This document shows positions 8,107-17,292 of a DNA stretch of 64,000 nucleotides, one piece after another (within the stretch, counting starts at the first letter, position 1; each line of letters begins with the position of its first letter). Both the position numbers and the translations under genes were made by a program. Source of the DNA: Bacillota bacterium (GTDB lineage Bacteria; Bacillota; Clostridia; Christensenellales; SZUA-584); assembly GCA_023399095.1 (NCBI GenBank), contig JAEWQS010000029.1, forward strand, positions 1 to 64,000, written 5' to 3'. The notes under the pieces were generated by a model that was given only the letters and a program-made list of their open reading frames with translations, made no database searches and was not told the origin of the DNA.

Positions 8107-8802
8107 ATGGATAAAGCAAATATACTCGTAGTGGATGATGAAGAACCTATTGTGGAGTTTGTCGAGTCGTATCTTGTGAAAAGCGGGTATACAGCTTATA
8201 AGGCATTTAACGGGAAGGACGCGCTGACGATTTTCAACAGTCAGCCTCTTTCCCTTATACTTTTGGACCTGATGCTACCGGATATCAGCGGGGAAGATGT
8301 TTGCCGGACGATACGGAAAACATCGCGGGTGCCTATCATCATGCTTACGGCCAAGGTTGAAGAAGCAAATATTTTAAAGGGACTCGATATCGGTGCCGAC
8401 GATTATGTAACCAAGCCTTTTAGCCCGCGTCAGCTTGTGGCGCGCGTGGGCGCTCTGCTCCGCCGTACTGAGGGAATGAACTTTGGGGTGTCCAGCCTGT
8501 TAAGCTTTAATAATAAAGAACTCATGATCGATACCATCACCCATGAAGTGCTAAAAAACGGTGAATCCGTGAGCCTGACTCCAATTGAATACAAGCTATT
8601 AAGCACCATGGCAAAGTCGCCGACAAGGACGTTCACCCGCAGTGCGCTTATTGACCTTGCATTAGGTGACGATTATGTGGGGTTTGATCGCTCGATAGAT
8701 TCGCATATAAAGAACCTGCGGCAAAAGATTGAGTCGGATACAAAGAACTGTCGTTATATTCTCACTGTTCATGGCATGGGCTATAAATTCGGAGGTGTAT
8801 AG
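8107..8802 (+). CDS. OmpR-family response regulator
   Basis: A 231-residue regulator with ATG 8107 behind AGAGGAAACC. The receiver domain shows the acidic pair DDEE near residue 10, the phosphoacceptor Asp54 in LILLDLMLPD and Lys103 in VTKPF. The C-terminal winged-helix domain has the usual LTPIEYKLL and SIDSHIKNLRQKIE elements, so it binds DNA repeats. The sensor kinase gene follows one base after the stop. The target genes are not shown by the sequence; candidates are the metal cluster upstream and the sugar ABC operon downstream. No autoregulatory site was identified. Confidence 0.93.
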   Translation: MDKANILVVDDEEPIVEFVESYLVKSGYTAYKAFNGKDALTIFNSQPLSLILLDLMLPDISGEDVCRTIRKTSRVPIIMLTAKVEEANILKGLDIGADDYVTKPFSPRQLVARVGALLRRTEGMNFGVSSLLSFNNKELMIDTITHEVLKNGESVSLTPIEYKLLSTMAKSPTRTFTRSALIDLALGDDYVGFDRSIDSHIKNLRQKIESDTKNCRYILTVHGMGYKFGGV

Positions 8803-8803
8803 C

Positions 8804-10210
8804 ATGCGGTATAGCTTAAGAACCAAACTATCACTATCGTATGTGCTCGTTATAATTATCTGTGTGGTCATGGTGATCGTTGTATCAAACGCGCTGCTGG
8901 AAACACAGTTTCGCAGCTATGTCACAGCTCAGCAGCAGCGTGAAGCTCAAAAAAACGTATCTTTGATATCTGAGCGGTATAAGGAAGCGGGCAGATGGGA
9001 CATACCTTATATAGAGAATATCGGAATCAATGCACTGGAAAGCGGTATGATTATTAAGGTAACGGATACGGGTGGTGCTGTCGTATGGGATGCGACCACG
9101 CATAACAACGGACTTTGTCAGCAGATGCTAAGCAACATGAATCGTAATATGCAAAGCCGCTATTTGCAGTGGGAGGGCGGTTATGAGGAAACGAAATATG
9201 ATGTTCTTTCCGACAATGGGATTATTGGCAATGTCAGCGTGGGTTATTACGGCCCATTTTACTATACAGACAATGATCTTTATTTTATTAATACGATTAA
9301 CAGCCTGATTATATGGGCAGGTGTGGCATCTATCATTTTGGCGCTTGGACTTGGGATTATTATGTCTGGACAGCTTAGCAGGCCCATCTCCCGCGTGATT
9401 GATAAAGCGCAGATGATTGCTCAGGGTTTCTATGGCAGCAAAATATCCGAACGTTCCAATACAAAAGAAATTCGGCGTCTTGTGGACACAGTCAACAATC
9501 TTGCAGAGACACAGCAAAAGCAGGAAATACTGAGTAAACAAACATCCATGGATATTGCGCATGAGCTGCGTACTCCGCTAACTACGATGCAGGGGAATCT
9601 TGAAGCCGTGTTGGACGGCGTTATGGAGATGAATGAAGATCGTGTGAAAGTGCTGCACGAGCAGATTATACGTTTGAACCGTTTGGTAGACGATCTGGCG
9701 GAGCTTGCTCGGTTCGAGAGCCAGAGCTTTACACTGGAAAAGACAAGGTTTGATCTGTCGGTATTGATAGAAAATACAATCAATCATTTTTATAATGATT
9801 TTGAGAAGGATAATAAATCTCTGACGTACCATGGAAGTAGCTTGTTCGTTATCGCTGACATGGATAAGGTGAGTCAGGTTTTGATAAATCTTTTATCAAA
9901 CGCATTAAAGTTTACGAGGCCGGGTGACAGCGTAGATGTATATCACGAAGAAACAAATAACGGCGCCCAGATCAGCATCAGAGATACGGGTGTCGGTATA
10001 TCGGACGAAGACTTGCCTCATATTTTCGAACGGTTTTATCGGTCAGATAAGTCGCGTAGCCGAAAGAGGGGCGGGGCAGGTATTGGCTTGACAATTGTGA
10101 GATCCATTGTTTTGGCACATGGAGGCTCGATCAAAGTCAGCAGCAAGCTTAACAAGGGAACGGAGTTTATTATCTTCTTGCCCAAAGAGATAGATGGTTT
10201 GAGTGTTTAA
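8804..10210 (+). CDS. Membrane sensor histidine kinase (BaeS-like)
   Basis: A 468-residue kinase starting at ATG 8804, one base after the regulator stop; AGGTG overlaps the end of that gene. A helix at residues ~11-31 and another at ~165-185 enclose an extracellular sensor loop, followed by a HAMP domain. The phosphoacceptor is His253 in DIAHELRTPLTTMQG. The ATPase part has INLLSNALKF (N box), GVGISDED (G1), and GIGLTIVRSIV (G2). Length and layout are normal for the BaeS/PhoR group. It phosphorylates the preceding OmpR-type regulator. The signal cannot be inferred from the loop. Confidence 0.92.
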   Translation: MRYSLRTKLSLSYVLVIIICVVMVIVVSNALLETQFRSYVTAQQQREAQKNVSLISERYKEAGRWDIPYIENIGINALESGMIIKVTDTGGAVVWDATTHNNGLCQQMLSNMNRNMQSRYLQWEGGYEETKYDVLSDNGIIGNVSVGYYGPFYYTDNDLYFINTINSLIIWAGVASIILALGLGIIMSGQLSRPISRVIDKAQMIAQGFYGSKISERSNTKEIRRLVDTVNNLAETQQKQEILSKQTSMDIAHELRTPLTTMQGNLEAVLDGVMEMNEDRVKVLHEQIIRLNRLVDDLAELARFESQSFTLEKTRFDLSVLIENTINHFYNDFEKDNKSLTYHGSSLFVIADMDKVSQVLINLLSNALKFTRPGDSVDVYHEETNNGAQISIRDTGVGISDEDLPHIFERFYRSDKSRSRKRGGAGIGLTIVRSIVLAHGGSIKVSSKLNKGTEFIIFLPKEIDGLSV

Positions 10211-10656
10211 GATCTAGATATATATCACCTTGGATAGTCAAACTTGGTTTTCGCCTCAAGTCCGGTATAAAATTACAACGCATATGGGATTCAAGAAATC
10301 GTATGCACAATTTCACTTCATGCGAAAAAACAATATGATTATAAATAACCAAAGAAATTATATTAAAAATAGTTTTCGAAAATTAAAACAGTAATATTTT
10401 ATAAAATTCTATTAATGTTAATGATGATTCTATAGATTTATCTATCTGCTGATTTACATTATCATAATAGCTGTGATTCCCACTCGGTGCTAAATAGCGA
10501 GTAACCAACAGAATAGAAATAATTTCGTAAGCAATATTAAATCGTAGGAAAGTTTATTGAGACTTTCCGTAACTGCTGTCTCGTTTGTCAAAAATAATTC
10601 TCAGGAAATGATTTGCAGTAATACTGCAATAAACATAATTGAATGGAGGAAAAAGA
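10211..10656 (+). promoter_or_regulatory. Upstream region of the ribose-class ABC operon
   Basis: About 445 AT-rich bases without a gene. A short hairpin GGAAAGT/ACTTTCC lies at about 10548-10568 and a 17-base palindrome at 10613-10629. A promoter for the ABC operon must lie here, but no -35/-10 pair with good match and spacing can be singled out. Confidence 0.4.
10613..10629. promoter_or_regulatory. Palindrome TTGCAGT-AAT-ACTGCAA, candidate operator
   Basis: Seven-base arms separated by three bases, 27 bases before the start of the binding-protein gene and just upstream of its GGAGG. The symmetry and position suit a repressor site that would block initiation or elongation of the ABC operon. 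No T-run follows, so it is not a terminator. The cognate regulator is unknown. Confidence 0.5.
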
Positions 10657-11802
10657 ATGAAGAAGTTACTGTTCGTGGTATTGTCGCTTGTTATGATAGT
10701 GACAATGTTTGCTGGATGTGGTGCAAACTCACCTAAAGAGAGCACACCTGTGGAAAGCACACCTGTCGAGAGCGAAGCGGTGGTTGAAGAAAGCCCGGCA
10801 GCCGAGCCCGTTGAAGGTGCTGATAAGCTTCGTGTAGGCATTCTATTCAAGACTCAGAACAATCCCTACTTCGTTGACCTGGCACAGAAGGCTCAGCAGT
10901 ATGCGGAAGAAGCTGGGTTCGAAGTTGTAGGTAATCAGGATGCCAAGCAGGATCTCGAATCTGAATTTGCTCTTATGGAACAGTATGTTTCGCAGGGCGT
11001 TGATCTGATCTTCTGGAATCCGATTGATCCGGTAGGCTCAATTGCAGCTGCTGATTTGTGCTATGAAGCAGGTATTCCGCTCATCGGTATTGATAACCTG
11101 TGCCAGAGTGAGAACATGACAACGACAGTGTATTCGGACAACAAAGCCAATGGATATATGGTTGGTCAGCATTTCGGTAACAACTACTACCAGGGTGAGA
11201 CGATTAACTCCATTCTGATCTCGGGTGAGAAAGGTAATGCAGTTGGTCAGGAAAGACGTACTGGTCTGATGGCTGGTATTATCGGATCCCGCGCTGGTTT
11301 GGACGAAACGGCTGCTTGGGAAGCGGCTGAAACGATGAATCAGGAACTGACGGATAATGGTAAGGCCTACAATGAAGCGGCTGATTTCTACATCCTTGGA
11401 CAGGGCTGGGGCAACTGGACTTCTGAAGAAGGTTTGCCAGCTGCCGAAGACCTGCTGGTAGCAAACGCTGCTAAGGTTAACTTGCTTCTCGGCGAGAACG
11501 ACAACATGCTTCTTGGCGCTATGACAGCTGTTGAGAACGCTGGTCTGATGGAACAGATATACATTGTAGCAGCTGCTGACGGTCAGAAGGAAGCTTACAA
11601 GCTGATCAAAGATGGCACGAAGTACCTCGCGACAGGCCTGAATGCACCTCCGGTTATCGCAAGGGGAGCGGTTGATATCGCTATTGATATCCTGATAAAC
11701 GGCAAAGATCCGGCTAGCTACGAACTGACCACGACGACTCCTCCTGCGGCGATTACAATTGAAAACGTCGACGAATTCTATGATCCCAATGCAAACTTCT
11801 AA
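10657..11802 (+). CDS. Sugar ABC transporter substrate-binding lipoprotein (RbsB class)
   Basis: A 381-residue lipoprotein. The start is ATG 10657, because TGGAGGAAAAAG sits just upstream; an earlier ATG at 10639 would place that site inside the gene. The signal peptide ends MIVTMFAGCG with Cys at residue 22. A Glu/Ser/Pro linker with a repeated STPVES follows, then a periplasmic-binding-protein type I fold beginning KLRVGILFKTQNNPYFVDL, with DLIFWNPIDPVGS and PLIGIDN typical of pentose/hexose binders. It delivers a monosaccharide or polyol to the ATPase and permease encoded downstream. The neighbouring dehydrogenase and FGGY kinase suggest a polyol or ketose ligand. Confidence 0.92.
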   Translation: MKKLLFVVLSLVMIVTMFAGCGANSPKESTPVESTPVESEAVVEESPAAEPVEGADKLRVGILFKTQNNPYFVDLAQKAQQYAEEAGFEVVGNQDAKQDLESEFALMEQYVSQGVDLIFWNPIDPVGSIAAADLCYEAGIPLIGIDNLCQSENMTTTVYSDNKANGYMVGQHFGNNYYQGETINSILISGEKGNAVGQERRTGLMAGIIGSRAGLDETAAWEAAETMNQELTDNGKAYNEAADFYILGQGWGNWTSEEGLPAAEDLLVANAAKVNLLLGENDNMLLGAMTAVENAGLMEQIYIVAAADGQKEAYKLIKDGTKYLATGLNAPPVIARGAVDIAIDILINGKDPASYELTTTTPPAAITIENVDEFYDPNANF

Positions 11803-11834
11803 GGATAACCGATAAATCGGATCATGATGAGAAA

Positions 11835-11868
11835 ATACACGCAACCGTACTCATGCGGTTGCGTGTAT
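11835..11868 (+). terminator. Strong intercistronic hairpin after the binding-protein gene
   Basis: A perfect 13-bp stem (11835-11847 with 11856-11868) and an 8-base loop lie between the binding-protein and ATPase genes. No T-run follows, so it is more likely a 3'-end-protecting or partial-termination hairpin that keeps binding-protein mRNA in excess over the other transporter parts. Confidence 0.65.
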
Positions 11869-11921
11869 CTCAATTAGGCTGTAAATGGGACTAATAATTG
11901 GAATACACCAGGAGGTTATCA

Positions 11922-13418
11922 ATGAGTGATAAATATAAAGTAGAACTGCTGGACATCCAAAAGGCCTTCGGTGGTGTTCAGGCATTGAAGAATGGGAAAA
12001 TCCAAGTCAAGCCGGGCGAGATACACGGCTTGGTTGGCGAAAATGGTGCAGGCAAATCAACATTGATTAAAGTGTTATCCGGAGCTCATCGTCATGATGT
12101 AGGCCGAATCGTATTGGATGGCGAAGACGTCAATATACATTCACCAAAAGACAGTATCGACAAAGGTATTGCAGTTATCTATCAAGAGTTTATGCTTGCC
12201 CCACATTTAACAGTTGCTGAAAATATTTTTATAGATCATCTGACACAGAAAAAGGGGATTATTAATTGGCGGAGCCTTGCAAAGAGTGCTCATGAGTTGT
12301 TGGATGCTCTCGGGTTTGGGAATATTTCGCCGATGACCCTTGTTAGTGACATACCGGTGGCACATCAACAGGTTGTAGAAATATGCAAAGCACTGTCAAG
12401 AAAAGCGAGGGTTCTGGTACTTGATGAGCCAACTGCCGTGCTGACATTTGCAGAGATTGAGAAATTGTCTCTTCTAATTAACCAACTGAAAAATGACGGT
12501 GTCAGCATCATTTATATTTCACACAGACTCGAAGAGATATTCAACCTTTGTGACCGTATCACGATCATGAAGGACGGTGAATATGTTGACACAGTTATAA
12601 CTAAGGAAATAAATAAAGAAGGCCTTATCAACAAAATGATTGGCAGACCTATGACAGAAATGTTCCCGAAGCGTGATTCAAAAACTGGTGAAGTTGTCTT
12701 TGAGGCAAAGAATATTTGCGCCGGAAAGATGGTTGACAACGTTAGCTTTAATTTGAGAAGTGGAGAGGTTCTTGGTTTTGCAGGGTTGGTGGGTGCTGGA
12801 AGAACAGAAACGATGCGTGCCATATTTGGGGCAGATGTGATGGAGAACGGCGAAATCATTTATTTTGGCCAAAAAATACGTTTTAGTTCGCCGAAGCAAG
12901 CCGTCAAAAAAGGCTTTGGGTTACTGCCTGAGGACAGAAAAAGGCAAGGTGTGCTTCTCGAACAATCTATCCGTGTAAACACGACGCTGGCTGCGATTTT
13001 CAAGGGGAAGAATAAGTTGGGTATATTTGACGCGAAGAAGGAAAAGGCGCTCGTCAAGGATGTACTCGCTCAGCTAAATACCAAATACAATTCGACCGAA
13101 GACAATGCGTCCAGTTTAAGCGGCGGAAACCAGCAAAAAGTAGCGCTGTCTAAATGGCTGGCGGCTGATTGCAAAGTTATCGTTCTTGATGAGCCGACTC
13201 GTGGTGTGGACGTGGGTGCCAAGGTGGAGATTTATAAGAATATCAATGACCTTGCTGCCAAGGGCGTTGCAATAATCATGATTTCGTCTGAAATGCCTGA
13301 GCTGATTGGTATGTGTGACAGAGTGATGGTCATGCGTTTTGGCAGAGTGGTTGGAGAACTGGAAAAAAGTCAAATTACGGAGAGTAATCTAATAGCTTTA
13401 GAAATGGGAGTGGCTTAG
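11922..13418 (+). CDS. Sugar ABC transporter ATPase, two ABC domains (RbsA/MglA class)
   Basis: A 498-residue double ATPase; ATG 11922 follows AGGAGG at the right distance. The first domain has Walker A GENGAGKST, the signature region and Walker B VLVLDEPTAVL. The second has the degenerate P-loop GLVGAGRTE typical of this class, signature LSGGNQQKVALSKWL and Walker B VIVLDEPTRGVDVG. It powers import of the sugar bound by the preceding lipoprotein and works at the membrane with the permease encoded one base downstream. Length is normal for RbsA/XylG/MglA proteins. Confidence 0.95.
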   Translation: MSDKYKVELLDIQKAFGGVQALKNGKIQVKPGEIHGLVGENGAGKSTLIKVLSGAHRHDVGRIVLDGEDVNIHSPKDSIDKGIAVIYQEFMLAPHLTVAENIFIDHLTQKKGIINWRSLAKSAHELLDALGFGNISPMTLVSDIPVAHQQVVEICKALSRKARVLVLDEPTAVLTFAEIEKLSLLINQLKNDGVSIIYISHRLEEIFNLCDRITIMKDGEYVDTVITKEINKEGLINKMIGRPMTEMFPKRDSKTGEVVFEAKNICAGKMVDNVSFNLRSGEVLGFAGLVGAGRTETMRAIFGADVMENGEIIYFGQKIRFSSPKQAVKKGFGLLPEDRKRQGVLLEQSIRVNTTLAAIFKGKNKLGIFDAKKEKALVKDVLAQLNTKYNSTEDNASSLSGGNQQKVALSKWLAADCKVIVLDEPTRGVDVGAKVEIYKNINDLAAKGVAIIMISSEMPELIGMCDRVMVMRFGRVVGELEKSQITESNLIALEMGVA

Positions 13419-13419
13419 T

Positions 13420-14421
13420 ATGGAAAAAGTGATTGAAAAGAAAGAAAAACTTACTTTCGTTAAGTTTCTACTCAAATACAATACGTACATTATGTTCATA
13501 TTATTGTTCATTGTATGCGCTTTGCTATCAACAGAATTCTTTTCTTGGAAGAATATCGGCAACCTGATAAGACAGAATGCCGGCACGACGTTTATGGTAA
13601 TGGGTATGCTTCTGGTCATTCTAACAGGTGGTATAGACCTTTCGGTTGGATCGCTTGTGGCAGTCGGCTCGGTTTTTACAGCCTACTTTGCTACGACACT
13701 GGGGCTGCCTATACTCCTTTCCGTGGTATTAGCCGTGTTGACTGCGACAGTGCTGGGCACGTTAACGGGGTTGCTGGTAGCATATGCCAGGATGGCTCCG
13801 TTTGTTGCCTCATTGGCAATGATGACGATGTCACGAGGCCTTGTGCTTTTTGTGGCTAACGGGGCGCCGATCATGCTGCCTGAAAATTCGATTGAATGGA
13901 TTTCCACGTATAAGATCATTGCGGGAACCCCTGAGCAGGCAGCAACAATTGGTGAGGTCACGCCGTTGCTAGGCGCATTTTTGGCTGCAATCGTCGTGAT
14001 TATGTGGTTTGTTATGAAATACACTTCTTTTGGTCGTTTGGTATATGGCATAGGCAGCAATGAGACAGCCGTTCGACTCGCCGGTATTAATGTGAGAAGG
14101 ATTAAGTTGTCGGTATACATGATATCCGGGTTGCTCTGCGGTATTGCTGGCGTTCTTTCGGCTACACGTTCAAAGGTGGGCGCGCCGGTTCTGGGCCAAG
14201 GTTGGGAATTGGATGCTATCGCGGCTTGCGTTATCGGCGGTGCGAGTCTGGCTGGCGGAAAAGGCACTCCGGTGAAAGCGCTGGTTGGCGTATTTGTTTT
14301 GGCTTTAATTGGTAACATTATGAATCTGCTTGCGGTTCCTTCTTATCCGCAGGATATTATCAAAGGCGCGATCATTATTATTGCGGTCTTGCTGCAGACG
14401 ACGTCCTTTAGGGATGAGTAA
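13420..14421 (+). CDS. Sugar ABC transporter permease (RbsC class)
   Basis: A 333-residue membrane protein with about eight to ten hydrophobic segments. It carries the family motifs GGIDLSVGSLVA near the first third, and YGIGSNETAVRLAGINVRR and GGASLAGGKGT in the last third. It starts one base after the ATPase stop, so the pair is translationally coupled. It forms the transmembrane channel of the ribose-class importer, probably as a homodimer. No damage is visible and no other permease accompanies it. Confidence 0.95.
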   Translation: MEKVIEKKEKLTFVKFLLKYNTYIMFILLFIVCALLSTEFFSWKNIGNLIRQNAGTTFMVMGMLLVILTGGIDLSVGSLVAVGSVFTAYFATTLGLPILLSVVLAVLTATVLGTLTGLLVAYARMAPFVASLAMMTMSRGLVLFVANGAPIMLPENSIEWISTYKIIAGTPEQAATIGEVTPLLGAFLAAIVVIMWFVMKYTSFGRLVYGIGSNETAVRLAGINVRRIKLSVYMISGLLCGIAGVLSATRSKVGAPVLGQGWELDAIAACVIGGASLAGGKGTPVKALVGVFVLALIGNIMNLLAVPSYPQDIIKGAIIIIAVLLQTTSFRDE

Positions 14422-14452
14422 TAAACAGAAATAAATTATGGAGGTAAAAATC

Positions 14453-15517
14453 ATGAAAAAAAAGATGATGGGTTTGAACATATACGCACCGCTTGATTAC
14501 AGATACGAAGAAGTAGATGTACCTGAAGTTGGGGACGGCGAAATGCTGATAAAGGTACATGCCTGTGGCGTATGTGCCAGTGATACGAAAACATACCATG
14601 GCGGAAAGCGCGTATGGGGCCAGTCTCCTGAAACACAGTATATACAGACACCTGTAATTGGCGGTCATGAATTCTTTGGAGAAGTAGTGGAAATCGGCAA
14701 AGGTGTCACTCATGTGGCAGTGGGGGATTTGGTTGCGGTAGAGCAGATTGTGCCTTGTGGTGAGTGCGAATATTGTCTCCAGGGAAATTACTGGATGTGC
14801 TTACCTCATGAGATCACAGGTTTTCGAAAAGCGTGCCCGGGTGGTTTTGCGGAGTATTGCAAGCTAAGCAAAAACGCGCGTGTCTACAAAGTACCTAAAG
14901 ACTTCCCGATAGAGTTGGGTTCGATTATCGAGCCTTATGGTTGTGCAATGCACGCGGTGGACCGTGCGGAGCTTAAACATTCAGATGTGTTGGTGGTAAG
15001 CGGTTTGGGAGCGATAGGACTTGCTATGGTTTCTATAGCGAAAAAGTATATGCCCAAGATGATTATTGGCCTCGATGTACGCAAGAACCGCCTGGAAAAG
15101 GGAATTGAATTTGGAGCTGATTATGTATTTAGCCCGGCTGAGTGTGATGTGGTCGCAGAAATCAAGAAACTCACCGGCGGTTATGGCTGCGATAAGTTTA
15201 TTGAAGCATCGGGCCATCCAGCCAGTTCAGAACAAGGCTTAGGAGCGATTCGTAATCTTGGCACCTACGTTCAGTTCGGTATTTATGCGGACATCATTCC
15301 TTTTGACCTTAATGTTGTGGGTGATACCAAAGAGATCAACGTTCACGGATCTCACTTAAGCCCCAACTGCTACAAAGCGGTGATTGAAGGAATGTTGGAT
15401 GGATCAATAAAAACTGACGGTGTCGTCACGCATGTTCTTAAGCTCAAGGATTGGGAAAAAGCATTTGAGATAGCAGAGAAAGATCCGACAGCGATAAAGG
15501 TTGCAATTGTTCCGTAA
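14453..15517 (+). CDS. Zinc-dependent polyol dehydrogenase (erythritol/threitol dehydrogenase-like)
   Basis: A 354-residue medium-chain dehydrogenase; ATG 14453 follows TGGAGG. Catalytic zinc ligands are visible as Cys in HACGVCASD and His in GGHEFFG. The structural zinc site is a Cys cluster in VPCGECEYCLQGNYWMC, and the nucleotide-binding GLGAIG follows. The sequence resembles erythritol/L-threitol dehydrogenases more than sorbitol or threonine dehydrogenases, so it probably oxidises a polyol to a ketose with NAD(P)+. It is the last gene of the ABC operon and is followed by a terminator. The nearby FGGY kinase could phosphorylate its product. Substrate specificity is inferred. Confidence 0.82.
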   Translation: MKKKMMGLNIYAPLDYRYEEVDVPEVGDGEMLIKVHACGVCASDTKTYHGGKRVWGQSPETQYIQTPVIGGHEFFGEVVEIGKGVTHVAVGDLVAVEQIVPCGECEYCLQGNYWMCLPHEITGFRKACPGGFAEYCKLSKNARVYKVPKDFPIELGSIIEPYGCAMHAVDRAELKHSDVLVVSGLGAIGLAMVSIAKKYMPKMIIGLDVRKNRLEKGIEFGADYVFSPAECDVVAEIKKLTGGYGCDKFIEASGHPASSEQGLGAIRNLGTYVQFGIYADIIPFDLNVVGDTKEINVHGSHLSPNCYKAVIEGMLDGSIKTDGVVTHVLKLKDWEKAFEIAEKDPTAIKVAIVP

Positions 15518-15552
15518 ACAAATGCCTCCTTTACTGGTAGCCGACAAAGTTT

Positions 15553-15615
15553 GGGTAAGTCATTGCACTGTTGACACCAAGTTATTGCTTAAAGCAATGG
15601 CTTACCCTTTTCTTA
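15553..15615 (+). terminator. Terminator of the ribose-class ABC/dehydrogenase operon
   Basis: A 14-bp stem (15553-15566 with 15594-15607, one G-U pair) is followed by TTTTCTTA. It lies 36 bases after the dehydrogenase stop. The FGGY kinase downstream therefore probably has its own promoter in the 15616-15772 stretch, where no clear promoter was identified. Confidence 0.8.
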
Positions 15616-15772
15616 TTTCTTTGATAAAATAAAGAGAATAAAGATAGAGATTCCCTCCAAGCGGATTCGCATGACTTAAAAGTTTCTTTATTAGGGACTT
15701 TTAGGCACATTTATTTTAGAATTCTTAACTCAGCTGGAAGGAAAGATATCTGCTTACGGATCGGGGTGTTAA

Positions 15773-17275
15773 ATGAGAATGTCGAACAATTACTATATTG
15801 GTGTTGACTTTGGCACACAAGGCGTAAGATGTGGTATCGTCGACGCTAAAGGGTGGGTGCTGATCACCAATGAGGTGGCGTATTCAACTCAGTATCCTGC
15901 GCCAGGTTGGGCCGCGCAGGACCCTGCTGAATGGCTCAAGTGTTTTGACGAAGCTATGCGACAGTGCCTAATGGAAGCAGACCAACATATTATAAACAAC
16001 ATCAAAGGTCTGAGTCTGTGCACAACAGCTTCCACAGTATTGCCGGTAGATAAGGACGGAAACCACCTCTATCATGCTCTTCTGTGGATGGATAACCGCG
16101 CAAAGGAAGAAGCCGCGTTTATCAACAAGCAGAAACATCAAGTGCTCAAATATTGTGGCGGCGAGGTCTCAGTTGAATGGGCGATGCCTAAAATGCTGTG
16201 GTTGAAAAAAAACAAACCGGATATATACAACTCAATGTATCGGTTTGTGGAGATGCTTGATTTTATGAACCACTATCTGACCGGAGAGTGGTGCTCTTCA
16301 ATATGTCAGGCTACATGCAAGGCCAATTATGTCAAAGACTATGGAGAATGGGTTGAGGACTACTATGAAAGCATCGGGCTTGACAGCGGGAAACTGTGTA
16401 AAAGAGTTATGAAGCTGGGTGAGCCTGTAGGACGTATCCGTAAGGATTTGGCCGAAAGATATTCGCTCCCATCTGGTCTGACGGTTTATCAGGGAGGAAC
16501 AGATGCCCACGTTGCCATGCTGGGCTTGGGTATATACAAGCCAGGTGGTATGAGCGTTGTGATGGGGACAAGTTTCGTTCACCTCGCATTTGCAGAAAAG
16601 CCTGTTTTCCTTAATGGCATATGGGGACCCTATAACGATCCGGTAGTTCCGGGGCTGTTTTGCTTTGAAGGGGGCCAAGTATCTGCTGGCTCTATTACAA
16701 AATGGTTCTTGAGGGAATTCGGGATAACGGGCGAGAACGGCTATTCCGAAATGACCAAGGAGGCGCAAAGCATACAACCCGGCAGCGACGGAGTGATCAC
16801 TCTGGATTACTTTCAGGGAAATCGTACGCCATATAAAGATCCGAAAGCAAAAGGTGTTTTTTACGGATTGACATTAAGCCATACGAAGGCGCATATTTAC
16901 CGTTCGATACTTGAAAGCGTCGCTTTTGGAACCAAAAACATCATCGACACGATCACACAAGCTGATCTTAACATCGAGAGTATTGTAGCAAGCGGCGGCG
17001 TTATCAAAAATCCACTGTGGATGAAGATTATCTCGGATGTGACCCAAAAACCAATTCTCCTGACAAAGAACTCGACAAACGCGGGGATACTGGGATGTGC
17101 CGTTTTGAGTGCAATTGGCAGCGGCGAATATGGCGGCTTTAAAGAGGCCATTGAGAATATGGTTGAAATATCAGCGACTATCGAACCAGACTTAAGCGAA
17201 TACCAAAAGTACGAAGAAAACTATATTAACTACCTAAAGATATACCAGCAATTAAAGCCTATTATGAACAGCTGA
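15773..17275 (+). CDS. FGGY-family carbohydrate kinase
   Basis: A 500-residue kinase (492-510 is usual). The start is ATG 15773 or the ATG two codons on at 15779, behind CGGGGTG. The N-terminal ATP motif reads GVDFGTQGVRCGIVD. The central region has GGTDAHVAMLGLG and VVMGTSFVHL, and the C-terminal signature includes FQGNRTPYKDP and SVAFGTKNII. The details resemble ribulokinase/erythritol-kinase branches rather than glycerol kinase, but the substrate is not certain. It would phosphorylate a ketose or polyol, possibly the product of the dehydrogenase in the preceding operon. Transcription converges on the YesM-type kinase gene with only 17 bases between stops. Confidence 0.88.
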   Translation: MRMSNNYYIGVDFGTQGVRCGIVDAKGWVLITNEVAYSTQYPAPGWAAQDPAEWLKCFDEAMRQCLMEADQHIINNIKGLSLCTTASTVLPVDKDGNHLYHALLWMDNRAKEEAAFINKQKHQVLKYCGGEVSVEWAMPKMLWLKKNKPDIYNSMYRFVEMLDFMNHYLTGEWCSSICQATCKANYVKDYGEWVEDYYESIGLDSGKLCKRVMKLGEPVGRIRKDLAERYSLPSGLTVYQGGTDAHVAMLGLGIYKPGGMSVVMGTSFVHLAFAEKPVFLNGIWGPYNDPVVPGLFCFEGGQVSAGSITKWFLREFGITGENGYSEMTKEAQSIQPGSDGVITLDYFQGNRTPYKDPKAKGVFYGLTLSHTKAHIYRSILESVAFGTKNIIDTITQADLNIESIVASGGVIKNPLWMKIISDVTQKPILLTKNSTNAGILGCAVLSAIGSGEYGGFKEAIENMVEISATIEPDLSEYQKYEENYINYLKIYQQLKPIMNS

Positions 17276-17292
17276 CAGAAATTTCTTTTATA

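Noticed and set aside
11038..11844. 268-residue minus-strand frame
   Set aside because: Antisense to the sugar-binding lipoprotein gene, with no family resemblance.
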